Shown piece after piece: positions 9,574 through 21,828 of a stretch of DNA of 64,000 bases. Each line of letters starts with the position of its first letter. Position 1 is the first letter of the stretch. The stretch is from Lonicera japonica (lineage: Eukaryota > Streptophyta > Magnoliopsida > Dipsacales > Caprifoliaceae): NCBI GenBank assembly GCA_021464415.1, contig CM038467.1, positions 12,851,411-12,915,410 on the forward strand, written 5' to 3'. Below the pieces are notes generated by a model. That model made no database searches. It saw only the letters and a program-made list of their open reading frames with translations, and had not been told where the DNA came from. A program made the translations under genes and the position numbers.

Positions 9574-10240
9574 TGATGGCGTCAAAATCTAAAAATAGAT
9601 AATTAACCAATCAATTAGCGAATATCGGTGAATAAAAAATAAATACGGCGCAATTATGAACACATAACATTTTTTTTAAGGTAGGTTTCCCCGGTAGCGA
9701 TTATGCTATTCCGGTAGTACGTCCTCCTTTTGTGTGTGCTTGTTTTGTATTAGCTCAATGGCAATCAATTTAGATGATAATACAAGCTACGAATCTTCCT
9801 CTCTATAATTTCTTTAATTCTATTTATAAGTATAGAATTAGGATTACAAATATTTCGAGAAAATGAATAAAATATATAGGAGAGAAAGTGTATATTTTGG
9901 GTGAGAAGAATTGTGAGCTTTTCTTGGCTTGACTTTTTTGGTGTAGAAAAATGGTATAGCTTTTTTTCTCTTAAGATGGTGTCTTAAGATGGATCTTAAG
10001 ATGGTGTCCTCCATGAATGAATGGGAAAAAGTATTTATTTAAAGAAAGTGTGGAATATTTATTTAAAAGAAAGTGAGGAATATTAATGAGTGGGATATTT
10101 ATTTAAAGAAAAAGGTGGAATATCATGGAGTGGAATTTGAGTGGGATAATTATTTAAAGGAAAGTGTGAAATATTATTTTTGTAGGCCAATGGAATATTA
10201 TTTTTGTAGGCCAACGATAAAATTATTTCTTACCCCATCA
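9574..10240 (-). repeat. 5' LTR (in the element's sense) of the LOB-carrying element
   Basis: 667 bp; starts TGATGGGGTAAG on minus and is adjacent to the PBS. A TATA-like CTTATAAATAGAA lies on minus at about 9820-9832. The right target duplication GTTAG (10241-10245) abuts it. Confidence 0.85.
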
Positions 10241-10329
10241 GTTAGAATGATGTTTCATTTTACCTCCTAATTAATGTTAAATGAAAAAATATTCTAATAA
10301 TAAGAGAAATTGAAGTATATTTTTCTATC

Positions 10330-10565
10330 TCTTAATGATGAGTTTAGCCACTAATGCATGTTGGACTTTACTCCTCCTTTAGTTATTTGTGAAGTTTTGC
10401 TCTCAGGTTCGAGCCATTGCTTATGGAGAATGGGCCGACATTTAATGCCAATGCATTTGCTATAGGGCTTAGTCACCTTGTACAGCGGTAGTCTGTACGA
10501 GGACTGGGGATTAGTCCAACCGAAGGTGTGGATACCTTAGGGTATGATAAAAAAGAAAAGAAAAA
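10330..10565 (+). mobile_element. tRNA-derived SINE-like remnant
   Basis: It contains a pol III B-box-like CAGGTTCGAGCCATTGC (about 10405) and, downstream, GGGGATTAGTCCAACC and GGTGTGGATACCTTAGGGTA, sequence typical of the body and tail of plant tRNA-type SINEs, ending in an A-rich tail. The A box is not recognisable. Similarity is from memory. Confidence 0.45.
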
Positions 10566-10775
10566 AAAGTATTGAGCATTTGTAGTCAACTAAATACAAA
10601 CATAAAGTATAGTTTAGAGGCTTATTCCAATAAAGAAAAAAACACCTTTTTGACAGGTACCCGTTTGTATTAAGCATTAACCTTAAGAATTAAAAATATT
10701 TAGTGTTCAGAGGTTAAAGAGGGAAATAATCCTAAGGCTGTGTATGGTATACCATAGAATTGGAAACGAAGTATA

Positions 10776-12812
10776 TAGGGTGCGTTTGATGTATCGGATA
10801 AAAATATCGACTATGATAAAGGTGGAACATAATTGGATTAGACCATTCCACAAAAATTACAATACTACCATGCGTTTGGAGATATCTTGGATTAAATGCC
10901 CATATAAGATATAATATACTAATATCGTATAAGATAATTTTTTGTTCAATTTTCTTAATATATGTTTTTTTTGTAATAAATATTTTAAAATGTATCAGTT
11001 CAATTTCATAGCGTAGCTTTTCAACTTATCATTTGATTTGGATATGAAAATATGATTAAGCTATCACTTAATATTATTTTAAATATATTTTAGCCTAAAA
11101 ATATTTGATTAAGTATCTTTTTATGGATTCTTACGGGAAAAAATGAAGAATAATTTTTCAATAACACTCGTTTCTTGGTCGTCTCAGATAAATTTGAGTT
11201 TTTTTTTTTAAATAAAATCATTTCAATTGATTGCAATTGGCACGATAATACAAGTATGAAATGAATCACATCCAACGTCAGAAAATATGAATTCAGGTTT
11301 TTTTTTGCCAAAATAAGTCATGTTTTAAACTTAATAACTAAATTAAGCGATTTTTTTTAACATATTTGCCAAACTAATACACTTTTAAAAATAGTGATTT
11401 CAAATCACTATTTGTCCCTTAAAATAGTAGTTCGACTTAAAAACGTGATTCAAAATTACTATTTTTAAAAGTGTGCTAATTTGACAAATATGTTGAAAAG
11501 AGGTTTAGTTTGGCTATTAAGTTTAAAAAATGGTTTACTTTGACAAATTTTTTTATGAATTCTGACTTAAAAAATAGAGAAAGTGAAATATTTTCTAGGA
11601 ATATATTTTATTTTTGAGTGTTCTAGGAATATATTATATTAAATAGGTATAATTTGTATATGAATTATTCATGTTCATTAATAACAAGGAGTTATTTGGG
11701 GATGATATTCCACTTTGATTTGGTTGGGTTTATAGTTTATTTTATGCTGTGCGTCATCACTAGCAGATAGTTTTTTAGGCTCGTATTATTAAATAATGAG
11801 GGTAAATTTGTGTTTTTTTCCTTATATTTATTATCCCACGCACACCGGATAATATATACTACCCTATAAGGTAAAGATTGTGTAAATTTCTTATTGTGGG
11901 ATAAAATATCTTAATCACAAAACTTATCCTCTAGGTGCGTTTGGCGCGACGAATAAGAAAGTAGGATATGATTGGATAAATGCCAAATATGATAAGAATC
12001 GGAATTAGTCGGATAAGAATTATATGGGATAATATAGATAGGAAATGAATCAGTCGTATAAGGATTAAGCGGAATCGGACAGGATAAGGACTAGTCGGAT
12101 AAAGATTTAATAAATTTTGTATTTGATAAAGTTTCGGATTATAAGTCCATATATTATATAATACAACTTGCTTTTCTTTTAAAAATATATACAATTTTAA
12201 TTGTTGTCCACAATTTTTTTTAACTAATGCGATTAACTTATTTATAAATAGGTTTCATAAAAAACTCTTTCGGGAGAAGAGTTATATATTACATACAATT
12301 TTTGCGAACTAGGCATTAAGTATAGTTTCAAAATTTATTACACTTTTTTTCTAAAATTAAAGTTTCTTATAAATACTTTCATTTAATAAAAAATAAATAA
12401 AAATACCATATTATACAAGAAATAAATTTTATTAGTTGAGTTACTGTGATTTTGGTTGGTTGAAAATTTTCATTAATAAATTTGATTATCTAAAAGGCGT
12501 AAAGAAAAAGATTAAAATAAAAAAAATTAATTTTTATATTAATTTTGTTATCCCGTAACTATGGAATAAAATAATACCACATATAAGGGTGGTATATATT
12601 TATCCGATTCTAAAGAGATAAAATGATATTTAATCTTGAGTACAATCCAGTCCCGTATTGCACCAAACGCGGGATATGATTAAAATATTATATCCACCCT
12701 TGCGCCAAACACGTAATATGACTTATTTATCCTATCTTTTTTGACAACAAACACCACATAGAATTAATTAATTCAATCATACTTTCAATCACGCGCAACA
12801 AACACACCCCTA
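10776..12812. mobile_element. Cluster of degenerate MITE ends (GGTGCGTTTG / CAAACGC)
   Basis: Repeated outward or inward facing ends occur: GGGTGCGTTTGATG at about 10778, GGTGCGTTTGGCGC at about 11934, GCACCAAACGCGGG at about 12660, GCGCCAAACACG at about 12702, and ACAAACACACCCC at the right end. Between them are recurring GATATGATTGGATAA-like blocks. This looks like overlapping or nested non-autonomous hAT- or Harbinger-type elements, but I could not pair the ends or find target duplications. The element at 11295-11553 sits inside. No gene. Confidence 0.4.
11295..11553. mobile_element. Foldback MULE-type MITE with 9-bp TSD
   Basis: Long inverted arms: left GCCAAAATAAGTCATGTTTT..., and the reverse complement of the right end gives the matching TCAAAGTAAACCATTTTTT..., meeting in AAAATAGTGATTT / AAATTACTATTTT. 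The perfect 9-bp duplication TATGAATTC flanks it (11286-11294 and 11554-11562). Size and TSD fit a Mutator-type MITE. Confidence 0.8.
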
Positions 12813-13069
12813 GTGTATCTTGTGTCACGTGACCACAAATACGAGATAAGCAAATATAATCATATCTCACCCTTGGCACAACAAATAGATGCATAGGTTT
12901 TTTTTTTTTTTTAACAACTTCGAGTTTTATTGTTTAGATAGTACAAAAAGGTCAACTTGGTTATGGTTTGGAATTCCATGCGAAGGGGGCCATTAAAGTG
13001 CTAGCCACTTACTTTTAGGATGATTTTTTTGATAAAATTTATGATGCGTATATTATTTCAACTAAATTT

Positions 13070-13766
13070 TAGAGCTGGCAATTCGGATTCACGTGTCGTG
13101 TCAACACACAAGTATTATAGTATTAGTGTCAACCTGAACATGACTCGTTTAACTAATCCTTTCATTTATGTTAATTCGAATACGACTTGTTTATTTTACG
13201 TGTTATAAGACATGACCTGACTAACTCGTTTAATAAACAGGTCATGTTAAATCTGCAACTCAACATGACACGATTAACCTTTTAAGATTATAATAACAAT
13301 TAAGTCTTATATGAAAATAATTAACTTGTTTTATAATAGTTTTAAATTTTTAATAAGTAATAATAAGTATCACCCAATACCAAAATTTAATATTTAATCA
13401 AAATAATATGATAATAATAATCTAGAGTCAAAATATATAACATTCCATCACCGAAGCAAAAACATAAAAAATTATTAGTTTATCTATTATCAAAAACATA
13501 ATAACTATAATCTACTACCAATACTCAAAATAAGAATATAATTGTGCAATCAATATGGAATATATATATATATATATATATATATCTGGAAAAAAAATCG
13601 TATTAATTGCAGGTCAATTTTGAGTTAGCGGGTTAACCCGAACACGACCTGTTTAGTTTGTTGGTTAAACGTGTCTAACTCGAAATTGACCCTAACCTGT
13701 TTATGCTTGACTCAAACCCACTAACTTTGTGTAGAGTTCGTGTTAGGTCAAATATTGCCAGCCTTG
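13070..13766. mobile_element. Non-autonomous hAT element with 8-bp TSD
   Basis: Ends GCTGGCAATTCGG and (reverse complement of the right end) GGCTGGCAATATTTGACC form a terminal inverted repeat. The 8-bp duplication CTAAATTT flanks it (13062-13069 and 13767-13774), as expected for hAT. The interior is AT-rich with sub-terminal repeats of ACGACTTGTTTA-like motifs and a (TA)n tract at about 13556-13585. Confidence 0.75.
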
Positions 13767-13992
13767 CTAAATTTCATCAAAAAATTTAACTCGAAAGTGA
13801 GTTAACTAAAAAAATTGATATATATATTTATGCCTATTTTTGAACATATATATATATATATATATTTTTTAATCTTGTAATTAACCCACTTCTCAGTTTA
13901 ATTTTTTGATGGAATTTGGTAAAGATGAGTGTAGATTAACTCAACTAAATTTCATAAAAAAAATTCAACCAAGAAGGGGGCCAAAAGGTTAT

Positions 13993-14490
13993 GTCCGTAC
14001 AAAATGTTACGCAAACTTAGTGCACACCTGAACCGAATTGTCCATGGGAATTATAATATATCAATTCTAAATAATTGAATTCTACACGGGAAATTGCATT
14101 TTTAATTCCATTAATTCTTATTGAATTCCAAATATGTATATGTATATATAAAGTGGTCAAGCCAGGAATTGGAGTAACGGGGAGCGAAATTTGGTCGAAA
14201 TTCAAAATATACTAAAGTTTTGCCCTTTACAGTTAGGTTCGGTTCGTACAAAATGTTATGCAAACTTAGCGCACACCTTAATCGAATTGTCCATGGGAAT
14301 TATAATATATCAATTCTAAATAATTGAATTATACACGGGAAATTGCATTTTTAATTCCATTAATTCTTATTGAATTCCAAATATGTATGTGTATATATAA
14401 AGTGGTCAAGCCAGGAATTGGAATAATGGGGGGCGAAATTTGGTCGAAATTCAAAATATACTAAAGTTTTGCCCCTTACCGTTAGGTTCT
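13993..14490. repeat. 249-bp tandem duplication of a transposon fragment
   Basis: GTACAAAATGTTA starts at 13997 and again at 14246, and the two units are nearly identical over about 245 bp (AACCGAATTGTCCATGGGAA, GTGGTCAAGCCAGGAATTGG). The GGGGGGCGAAATTTGG end resembles the end of hAT-like elements such as 59,002-59,511. ORF-like stretches here are not coding. Confidence 0.85.
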
Positions 14491-14830
14491 CTCGAGTTTA
14501 TTTTTATGCACTAAAATCCCTATACATATATATATATATATATATATATTTATCAATGAAGGAAGAAGCTGAAATATATAGAGAGATAAAGAAGAAGTTG
14601 AGCGGTGATTTGTTAAGTTTAGAGTTTTCAAATTGTCCCCTAAAGTTTTGCCTTTTACAATTAAGTACCCTTAAATTTATTTTTATGCACAAAAGTACCT
14701 ATATATTATATTATATTTTTATTTCAAAAAAGATCTCATATCTAATAAAAAATTTTGAAATCTCAAAAGGAGCACTTGCCCCCTACGCCTGTTTGGCTTC
14801 GCCCCTATATATATATATATATATATATGT
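14465..14830. mobile_element. Degenerate non-autonomous transposon pieces with (TA)n
   Basis: The block CTAAAGTTTTGCC...TTTATTTTTATGCAC occurs at about 14461-14512 and 14641-14692, and its reverse complement occurs in the hAT MITE at 59.0-59.2 kb. (TA)n tracts lie at 14524-14550 and 14806-14828. The long ORF across it on plus reads through simple repeat and is not credible. Confidence 0.5.
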
Positions 14831-17162
14831 GAGTGAGGTTTCAATGGTTACCGTTCTTTTTACACATGGATGGTTATTGTAATATTAACCATTGGATGAA
14901 AAATCAATGTTTGAGATCAAATGTGTAGTTGGCTAACATAATTAATGCACATTGGAGAAATACAAAGTATTAAATGCAAAGTTAAGTGGGTAACTTGTTG
15001 ATACCTGATGACATGTCATTTTTTTTCTATTTAATTTTAAGGAAACATAAATTAGATATTTATTACATTATTTTGTAATTTCAATACAGGATATCCCTAT
15101 TCTTTACACCTATAAAATATGTGATTTTATTTATATTGATATCTTATAGTTAATCTACATTGTTAAGTTAATTAGTATTGTTTCCTAAATTAATCCTTAA
15201 GTGTGGACAAACTAACAAAAAAATATTATTGATTTAATTTTATAAATATTATTTTATTAATGATTTAATATTAAAAATTAAATTAGATTAATAGGTACAT
15301 CTATGTTAATTAAATAAATAAAAATATGGGGCTTCTTTTTAAAGTACAAATCAATTACTCTCATTCTAATAAAGGACATTCTATTTTTAGGATTAGTTTC
15401 AAAGATAACTTTTTAATCGATGGCAAAATAAATTTTAATTTATTAAAAATAAAATATAGTTATTTTCAAAACTACCCCTTAATAAAGATAACAACTATTA
15501 AAAAATAAAAATAACAAAAGCACAAATTCAAACTAAACATCTCAAACAAAGATTTCAAATTTAAATATGTAATTGAAATCTTATAACAAAGGTCAACCAA
15601 GAACATAAGTATTAAATATATATATTATTAATTCTGAAAACTCTAAATTTTAAATTAATTATCAAATGATAAGATGATACAATTTTAAAAAGAAAAAAAT
15701 TTATGTACAGCAAAAAAGAAAAATAAAAATACTTGAGAATGGTGATCATTTCAAAAAAAAATTAAAATTTTGATGATTTTTTTTAGAATTGTTTGTAGGC
15801 TCATTTATTTCACATAAATTCATAATAAAATATTTTTTTTGAAGTACAAAATAAATCTCAAAAGTTTATGGTATGTTGTTTACATAATTATCCTCTTACA
15901 AACTATTCTAGTAAAAGAAAATGCTATTCGTTTTATAAATTATAGTACCAAATATCATACTAACTAATTAATTACATGATCATGAATACTTTATATGATT
16001 ATATATTGAAAATTTGATAAACATGAAATAGGTCTATTGTGATTGTCAGCATAGAAGAATATGTATACTTAATTCTTAAATATTTATTATTATTATTATT
16101 ATTATGGGGTGGAAGTATTAATAGTGTAGTTAATTGAAAATATCTTTTAATAAAACCTTTTAAAATTCTTTAAGGGTGTGTTTAGAATGTGGATTTGAGA
16201 GAAAATTTTAACATGAGATTTGGAATCTCAAATCTAAATATTTTTGTTTGCTGTGAAATTATGAATTAAAATTTATAAATATATTCAAATAATGAGATTT
16301 AATACTTATCTTAAAGTTAACTTTCAAATTTTAGAGATAGAGTTGTTCCTTAGAGATCTTAAACTTGCGAATTTGAAAAAAATATTAATTTATTTTTAAA
16401 CAAATTATTATTTTTGTTATTATAAATATACTTGTAATATTAATTATAATAATAATACGAATGATGACAAATGATCGTGTGATGTCCAAACCCAAACCCA
16501 ACAAGCTTATAAATACATCCCAGCCCGGTGCAGGTTTTATTTTTTAAAATCTAAATCCATCTCAAATAGTATATGCATAAACCCACTCCCGTTTCATGGT
16601 AATTATGCTACATTATAAGAAATAAAATACTATAATAAAGGCGGATCGAGTCAAACGGGTTAATTCTGTGTAAGCATGAGTTCTGCCAGAGTGTTAAAAA
16701 ATAAAAATAGCTTACTAATCAAGTAAATATAAATTTAGAGGAATAATATTTGGATTTAGAAATCAATTTCCTTATATTTGTTAAGCAAACACAAAATTTT
16801 AAGCTCTTGTATTTCAAATACGTAATTTTTGAATCTTAGATTTATGAATTTTAAAGCTAAATTCAATTATATAATTCAAATGCACCTTAAAAGAAAATAG
16901 AAAATAAATTAAAATGAAAGTAGATTTCAATTAAGAATCTAAATGAAAATGTAATCTAAATTAGTACAATTATAAATTAATTTTAATTAGTGGATATATT
17001 TCTCAATTTTGAAAATGGTACAAAATTTGTTTGTCAAACACAAGACATTGATCATTAAACCAAATAATTAATTATTTAATATTAATAAGATATATTTTAA
17101 GTGTTATTTAGGAAGTCGTGCGTTGATAAGTGTCTCAAATTGCTATTTAAACCTGCAAATAA
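14831..17162. other. AT-rich region without genes; one possible MITE
   Basis: No coding region is supported. From about 16,168 to 16,890 the ends AAGGGTGTGTTTAGAATGTGG and the reverse complement TTAAGGTGCATTTGAATT could be a degenerate MITE about 720 bp long, without a clear TSD. A (TTA)n tract lies at 16,085-16,105. Confidence 0.5.
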
Positions 17163-17171
17163 TATTTTTTG

Positions 17172-17804
17172 GGGACAATTAAAAAAAAGTATTATTAGAG
17201 AAATATTTTTGCATTAAGGTCAAGGAATAATTTTTTTGTAAATAAATGGCCTATTTTTTATTTTATTGATAATATGACATGTGTCCTTTTTTTTTCATTG
17301 TAAAATGACATCACAAACCTTAAAATAAACTAAAAAATATTAATATGCATTAAAATATGGACTGCAATATACACTTTGCAATCCATATTTCACTGCAATA
17401 TGCACTTTGCAGTCCATATTTCACTGCAATATGGACTTTGCAATCCATATTTTTGGTGCAAAGTTCATATTGCAGTCCATATTTTATTGCAATGTGAACT
17501 TTGTAGTCCATATTTCTAGTGCAAAGTTCATATTGCAGTCTATATTTTACTGCAATATGAATTTTGCAGTCTATATTTTTTGTGAAAATTTCATAAAGAA
17601 GGGGTAATTTAGGTAATATATAACATGTTTTTATTAATTAAATGATATTTAAATTTATTCAAATACCTTCATTTAAAATATAAAACAAAATAGGCCTCTT
17701 ACATTAATTACCAATTAAAAATAGGCCCTTCATTCAAAAAAATATTATTCATTGGATTTTTGGTAAAAATCAATGTGTAATAAGACCTTCTAACTAATTT
17801 CTAG
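17172..17804 (+). mobile_element. MULE-MITE family M1, copy 1
   Basis: 633 bp. Long terminal inverted repeats: left GGGACAATTAAAAAAAAG..., reverse complement of right CTAGAAATTAGTTAGAAGG..., sharing AATGAATAAT...GGCCTATT. A 9-bp near-duplication flanks it (TATTTTTTG 17163-17171; TATTTTTTT 17805-17813). The centre (about 17,350-17,580) is a minisatellite of direct and inverted ATGGACTGCAATATGAACTT-like units. Other copies are 25,943-26,570 (inverted) and 44,237-44,883. Confidence 0.88.
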
Positions 17805-17813
17805 TATTTTTTT

Positions 17814-19460
17814 AGAATATAATTAATGCCTAAATTATGGAGGAATAATATTTATTTTGTCTTTTTGTAGGAAAGAAGTAAATTGTGATAAAAAGGTGGA
17901 AGACGTCTATTAAAGATCAAAAAGGAAGATAAAGAAGAAAGAATATTCCAATTCAATATTCTTTCATAATTAAAATACAACTCCTTATTCTTTCTTAATT
18001 AATTGAATTCGTATTTGTTATTTCTTCTATAATTATAGTTTTCTAAACCTTTTAAACTTGTATCTCTTATTACTAAATATAGACATATTCTCTACACTTA
18101 AAATCATAGAAAAAAGATAAAAAAAAATAGATAGAATATAGATATTGTTAGAGAGTTATAAAGAGATAAAATCCTCCATATACTAGTTGCCGTGTGGCCG
18201 ATGTATTGAAGGTGAATAAGTAGACAGTGTAAAGCCATGCAGTACACGCTAGTTCGAGCATCATAAACAGGGAAGCTTTCTAGCCTTTTAATTATCTATA
18301 GTTTGTATTCAAGTACTTTAATTTTAAATTTTAATGATGAATTATTATTTTGTTTTAATGTATTATTTATTTAATATGCTTGGCTAAATTATCTCCCAAA
18401 AGAGAAGGATGAACCGCCATGGATGTAATGGGCTTATTTTAATTCTAATTGATTTTTAATTATTCGTCCCGAATTAAAATAGATTTTGAAATTACCATTA
18501 TTATAACGTGTTTTCTTTCTAGTACTTTAATTGTTTTTAAAATAAATGATGGATATCTTATGATCACCATAAATGAGGATACAGGCGATCCCTATTTTTA
18601 TTTACATTATTTTAAAGAAAGAATGATGGTATTTTAAATTTGTTTATATAGTAGGGATGAATATTAAAAATATAATTAAATACTTTTTTGTTTATATCCA
18701 TGGTGGTGGATTCTCTTTCCTTGGGATTTTTAATTATTGATTACGTACTTGCTAGATTTAATTTAATTGGTTTTGTTTCTTAGTTAAAATAATTTCAAAA
18801 ATCAAAATTTAAAAACTGTTTTAATCTAAATTCCTAAAATATTGGATTTCGACAAACTTTCCTACTTTTAAAGTATTAACTTGAATTTGTATCGACTCCT
18901 ACTTATTCGCTATACTAATTTAATTATTTTACATAAAAGTAGGGTTTTATTGTATTTAAGTGCGAAATTAAGTAACGACAAATTATTTATAAAATTTTCC
19001 CTTAAATCATACGCATACTTCTGTATCTTATCAAATTATTAAAAGTTGAGTTTGTTTGAAATACTTTAAATTAAGAAAATAAGTTTCTTTTAATATTATT
19101 TTATGTTATTGTGTTAAAATAATTATTTAGTTGAATAGTGACTAATAAAACCACTAGCACATGCTATATGAGACGCTTCAAATTAATTTTTGAGTTTATA
19201 TTGTGATATGATTTGTCACGCATGATAATAAAATGATTAAATTAAAAGTGTTATTAAAATAGTACTTTAGTTGTATGTAATTTGTACACCTATTCTATAG
19301 AGATGAAAATTCAAAGTCAAATATATTTTAAAAGTGTTATTTTCAATAAACTTATGTTATTAATTAACTATAAAACTAAAAAGACAAAAACATCCATAAA
19401 CACTTATCTTAATTTGGAATTGGGTTATCCTAGGTTTAGTCGGCAAATAAAATATTTAAG
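17814..19460. other. AT-rich intergenic stretch
   Basis: No gene, RNA or defined element is recognisable. ORFs of about 60 codons here have no domain-like features. Confidence 0.55.
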
Positions 19461-19464
19461 GAAT

Positions 19465-19778
19465 CTTGTTTTGTTGAGATTTTAAAACATGTTTTGAAAA
19501 ATGAATTTAATTTTTGTTAAAGTTTTTTTCAACCAATTCAAAAAAACTTGTAAAAAAAATTAAAAAAATAGTCACAATGGATCTTGTTTTATAGATCTCG
19601 ATAATTAGGTTTCAAATATATTTTTTTTATCTAATTCCAATTTTTGAATTTAAAGTTATGGTGTTTTAAAAAAAATATGAGAGAGAAAGTAAAGTAATTT
19701 GGGAAGTGTGAAGTAAAGTTGAATTTTTGGTAAAAATTTTAAAAACTTGATTTTAAAATCTCAACCAAACACCACCTA
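19465..19778 (-). mobile_element. MITE family M2, copy 1
   Basis: On minus it begins AGGTGGTGTTTGGTTGAGAT and carries AACACCATAACTTTAAATTC and ATCCATTGTGACTATTTTT, as does the copy at 46,026-46,386 in the other orientation. Terminal inverted repeats of about 30 bp (TTGAGATTTTAAAA). No clean TSD was read. Confidence 0.7.
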
Positions 19779-19925
19779 AAGTTTAATTAAAAAAAATAAA
19801 AATAGAATATGTCACATTAACCTGCTATAACAGGTTAAATGATTTGACACCTCACCAATGTGCATTAATTATTGTCAGTACCCATCAATGAGTAGAAAGA
19901 TAAAGTAACCATTGAAAACTCATCC

Positions 19926-19959
<34 letters not shown>

Positions 19960-20400
19960 TATACGTAATGTATGTCTATTGAAGAATTTTCACCACCAAA
20001 AAAATCTACTACTGAAACTTTGGCCGGCTGATCCAAAATTTCAAATTAGGGGCCCGAAACGCAAGTTTATATAAAAAATAAACACAAAAGTAAGTAACAT
20101 AAAAACAACCTTAAAAAAAACAACCTACCACTAAAATAAGTTAACCAATTTATTTTAAAAAAAAAAAAAAAGTTAACCAATTATAGTTATCATATTTTCT
20201 TTCCTCTGTATCTATGTATTGGTATCCTATTTTTTGCAATATTAGAATTAAAAATAAATCCCACATAAACCCAAAAGATTACTACTCAAACTTTCAAAAA
20301 AACTAGCAGATCGAGGCGTGTCTTCCCTGGATCTGCCATTGGCTCGGGTAATGGATGGCTAAAGGTTCTTTAGATTAATTCATTGTCTCTTTAGAATTTT
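19779..20400. other. AT-rich intergenic stretch with (TA)n
   Basis: Contains a (TA)n tract at about 19,924-19,952. Nothing else is recognisable. Confidence 0.5.
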
Positions 20401-20519
20401 TTTCTTTTTTTAACTACAAAATCTGGCAAAATAACCGATACGAAACAAACTACTTACAATATATATAGCAAACAGAAACCCAACAAATAAAACAAGACTC
20501 AAAGAAAAAACTAACCAAC

Positions 20520-20650
20520 ATCCCCAAAATAAACTTATGCAAAAAGACGCCGGCAACGGGAACGAGGCGTCCGGCATCTTTCCACCATCTCGGCCGTAAT
20601 TAGCAAGAGAGTGGGCAGCCATATTTGCATTCCTTGTAACGAAAGTGAAG
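20520..20650 (-). pseudogene. RNase H-like fragment, probably from a non-LTR retrotransposon
   Basis: On minus from about 20,645 the reading is TFTFVTRNANMAAHSLANYG, the pattern of the C-terminal helix of plant RVT_3-type RNase H domains (V-x-R-x-x-N-x-x-A-H-x-L-A). Only this last part survives; upstream the frame is closed by stops, and downstream it runs into a hydrophobic low-information tail. It is a short relic, and chance similarity is not excluded. Confidence 0.4.
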
Positions 20651-21828
20651 GTCAGATTAGAAATTCAAATAAATTTTAAAAATTAGCCAAACAAAAAAAG
20701 TTTATATAACAATCATTCTCAGCGACATTATAATTCTTTCTTCTCTTTCCTTTTCTTGAAACATAAAGTAATGGCATTATAATTTCAACAATTGTAATTC
20801 TATTAAAAATACAATTTTTTTTTTTAAATTCGGAAAGTATATGTGCACGTAATTTTACCATAGTATGAGCGAAGAATTTTTATTTCCCAAGGTTCAACAA
20901 CCCCACCCTCCCTCTCTCCCATTTTTTTAAAGAAAAAGGATCTCAGACATGAAAAGCGACAGCCGAATGGTGGTTGTTTAACTAAAGGAAAATATTTATT
21001 TTCATACTCGTAAATTTTATCATCTATTTTTACTAAGTTCATTAAATATATTGTATTCTTATTAAATTTTATAAAAGTATAATTACATAATACATTCGGT
21101 AAAAATATGTAATAAAATTTATAATTAAGTGTTATATTACTTTTTTTTCTTTTTTTAAGTTTTGAGGAATCAAATGCATTCGATCGAGTAATTTATTTTC
21201 TCGAACTTTCAAACCTTTTGAAATCCGGGCAACAATTTTCAAATTTTGCTACTTAGATATGACATTTCAACCTGATGGAATTGGTGCGGGCCCCAACTTC
21301 TATAAAGCAAAAACCAAAAGAAATTTGTATTCGAATTAACCGGAGAGAGAAAAGATACATACGGAAACAAAAGAAATTGTCTCAAGAATCTTAGTTCTAG
21401 AACTAGCCTTACATGCTATTGGCTTCATCTATTTATTTTTTTAATAAAGATTTTTATTGTAAGACTGCCTTCAAGTTGTATCCGTCTCCCTTTTTTGACT
21501 TCCAGGTGTATAGGTGTAAGAAAATAGCGACTTGCATGTTTTTTTTGGCTATCAAAGAAAGTCTAAAAGTTAAGACGTGTGCTAAAAACAATTCCAATCA
21601 AATGTGAATTATTATTTTTTTTTGGTCTAGATAATGCAAAAAAATTTGAAATGTATCAAGTTTCTTTCAAACTAAGCAGATTTGACCTGTTGACCACGCC
21701 CCTCGTCTATCTCCTCCGTCTACCTATCAAATCTTCAATTGGTACTACAAATAGTGGGGACATATTTGCCTTTCCTCTTAAATTCAACACAACAAATAAT
21801 TGTCAATCATCTTCAATTCATCAGCAAA

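Larger units (their letters stand above)
5491..10240 (-). mobile_element. Gag-pol-less Ty3/gypsy-like LTR element carrying a LOB-domain ORF
   Basis: Two LTRs (5491-6199 and 9574-10240) bound a 3.4-kb interior, and a perfect 5-bp target duplication GTTAG flanks the whole (5486-5490 and 10241-10245). On minus, the 9574 LTR is followed by TTGACGCCGTCTATGGGAA (9572-9554), which resembles the TGGCGCCGTCTGTGGGAA primer site of Tat/Retand-type gypsy elements. The other end has a purine-rich AAGGATAGGGGC tract just before the 5491-6199 LTR. Transcription is therefore leftward. No gag, protease, RT, RNase H or integrase reading remains, so the element is non-autonomous. The interior holds two sets of tandem repeats and a LOB-domain ORF on the opposite strand. 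Confidence 0.88.

Noticed and set aside
5491..10240. Reading the LTR pair as a plus-strand element
   Set aside because: The only PBS-like and purine-tract signals adjacent to LTR ends are in minus orientation.
14469..14882. 137-codon ORF on plus
   Set aside because: Runs through (TA)n simple repeats read as YIYIYI and through transposon fragments.
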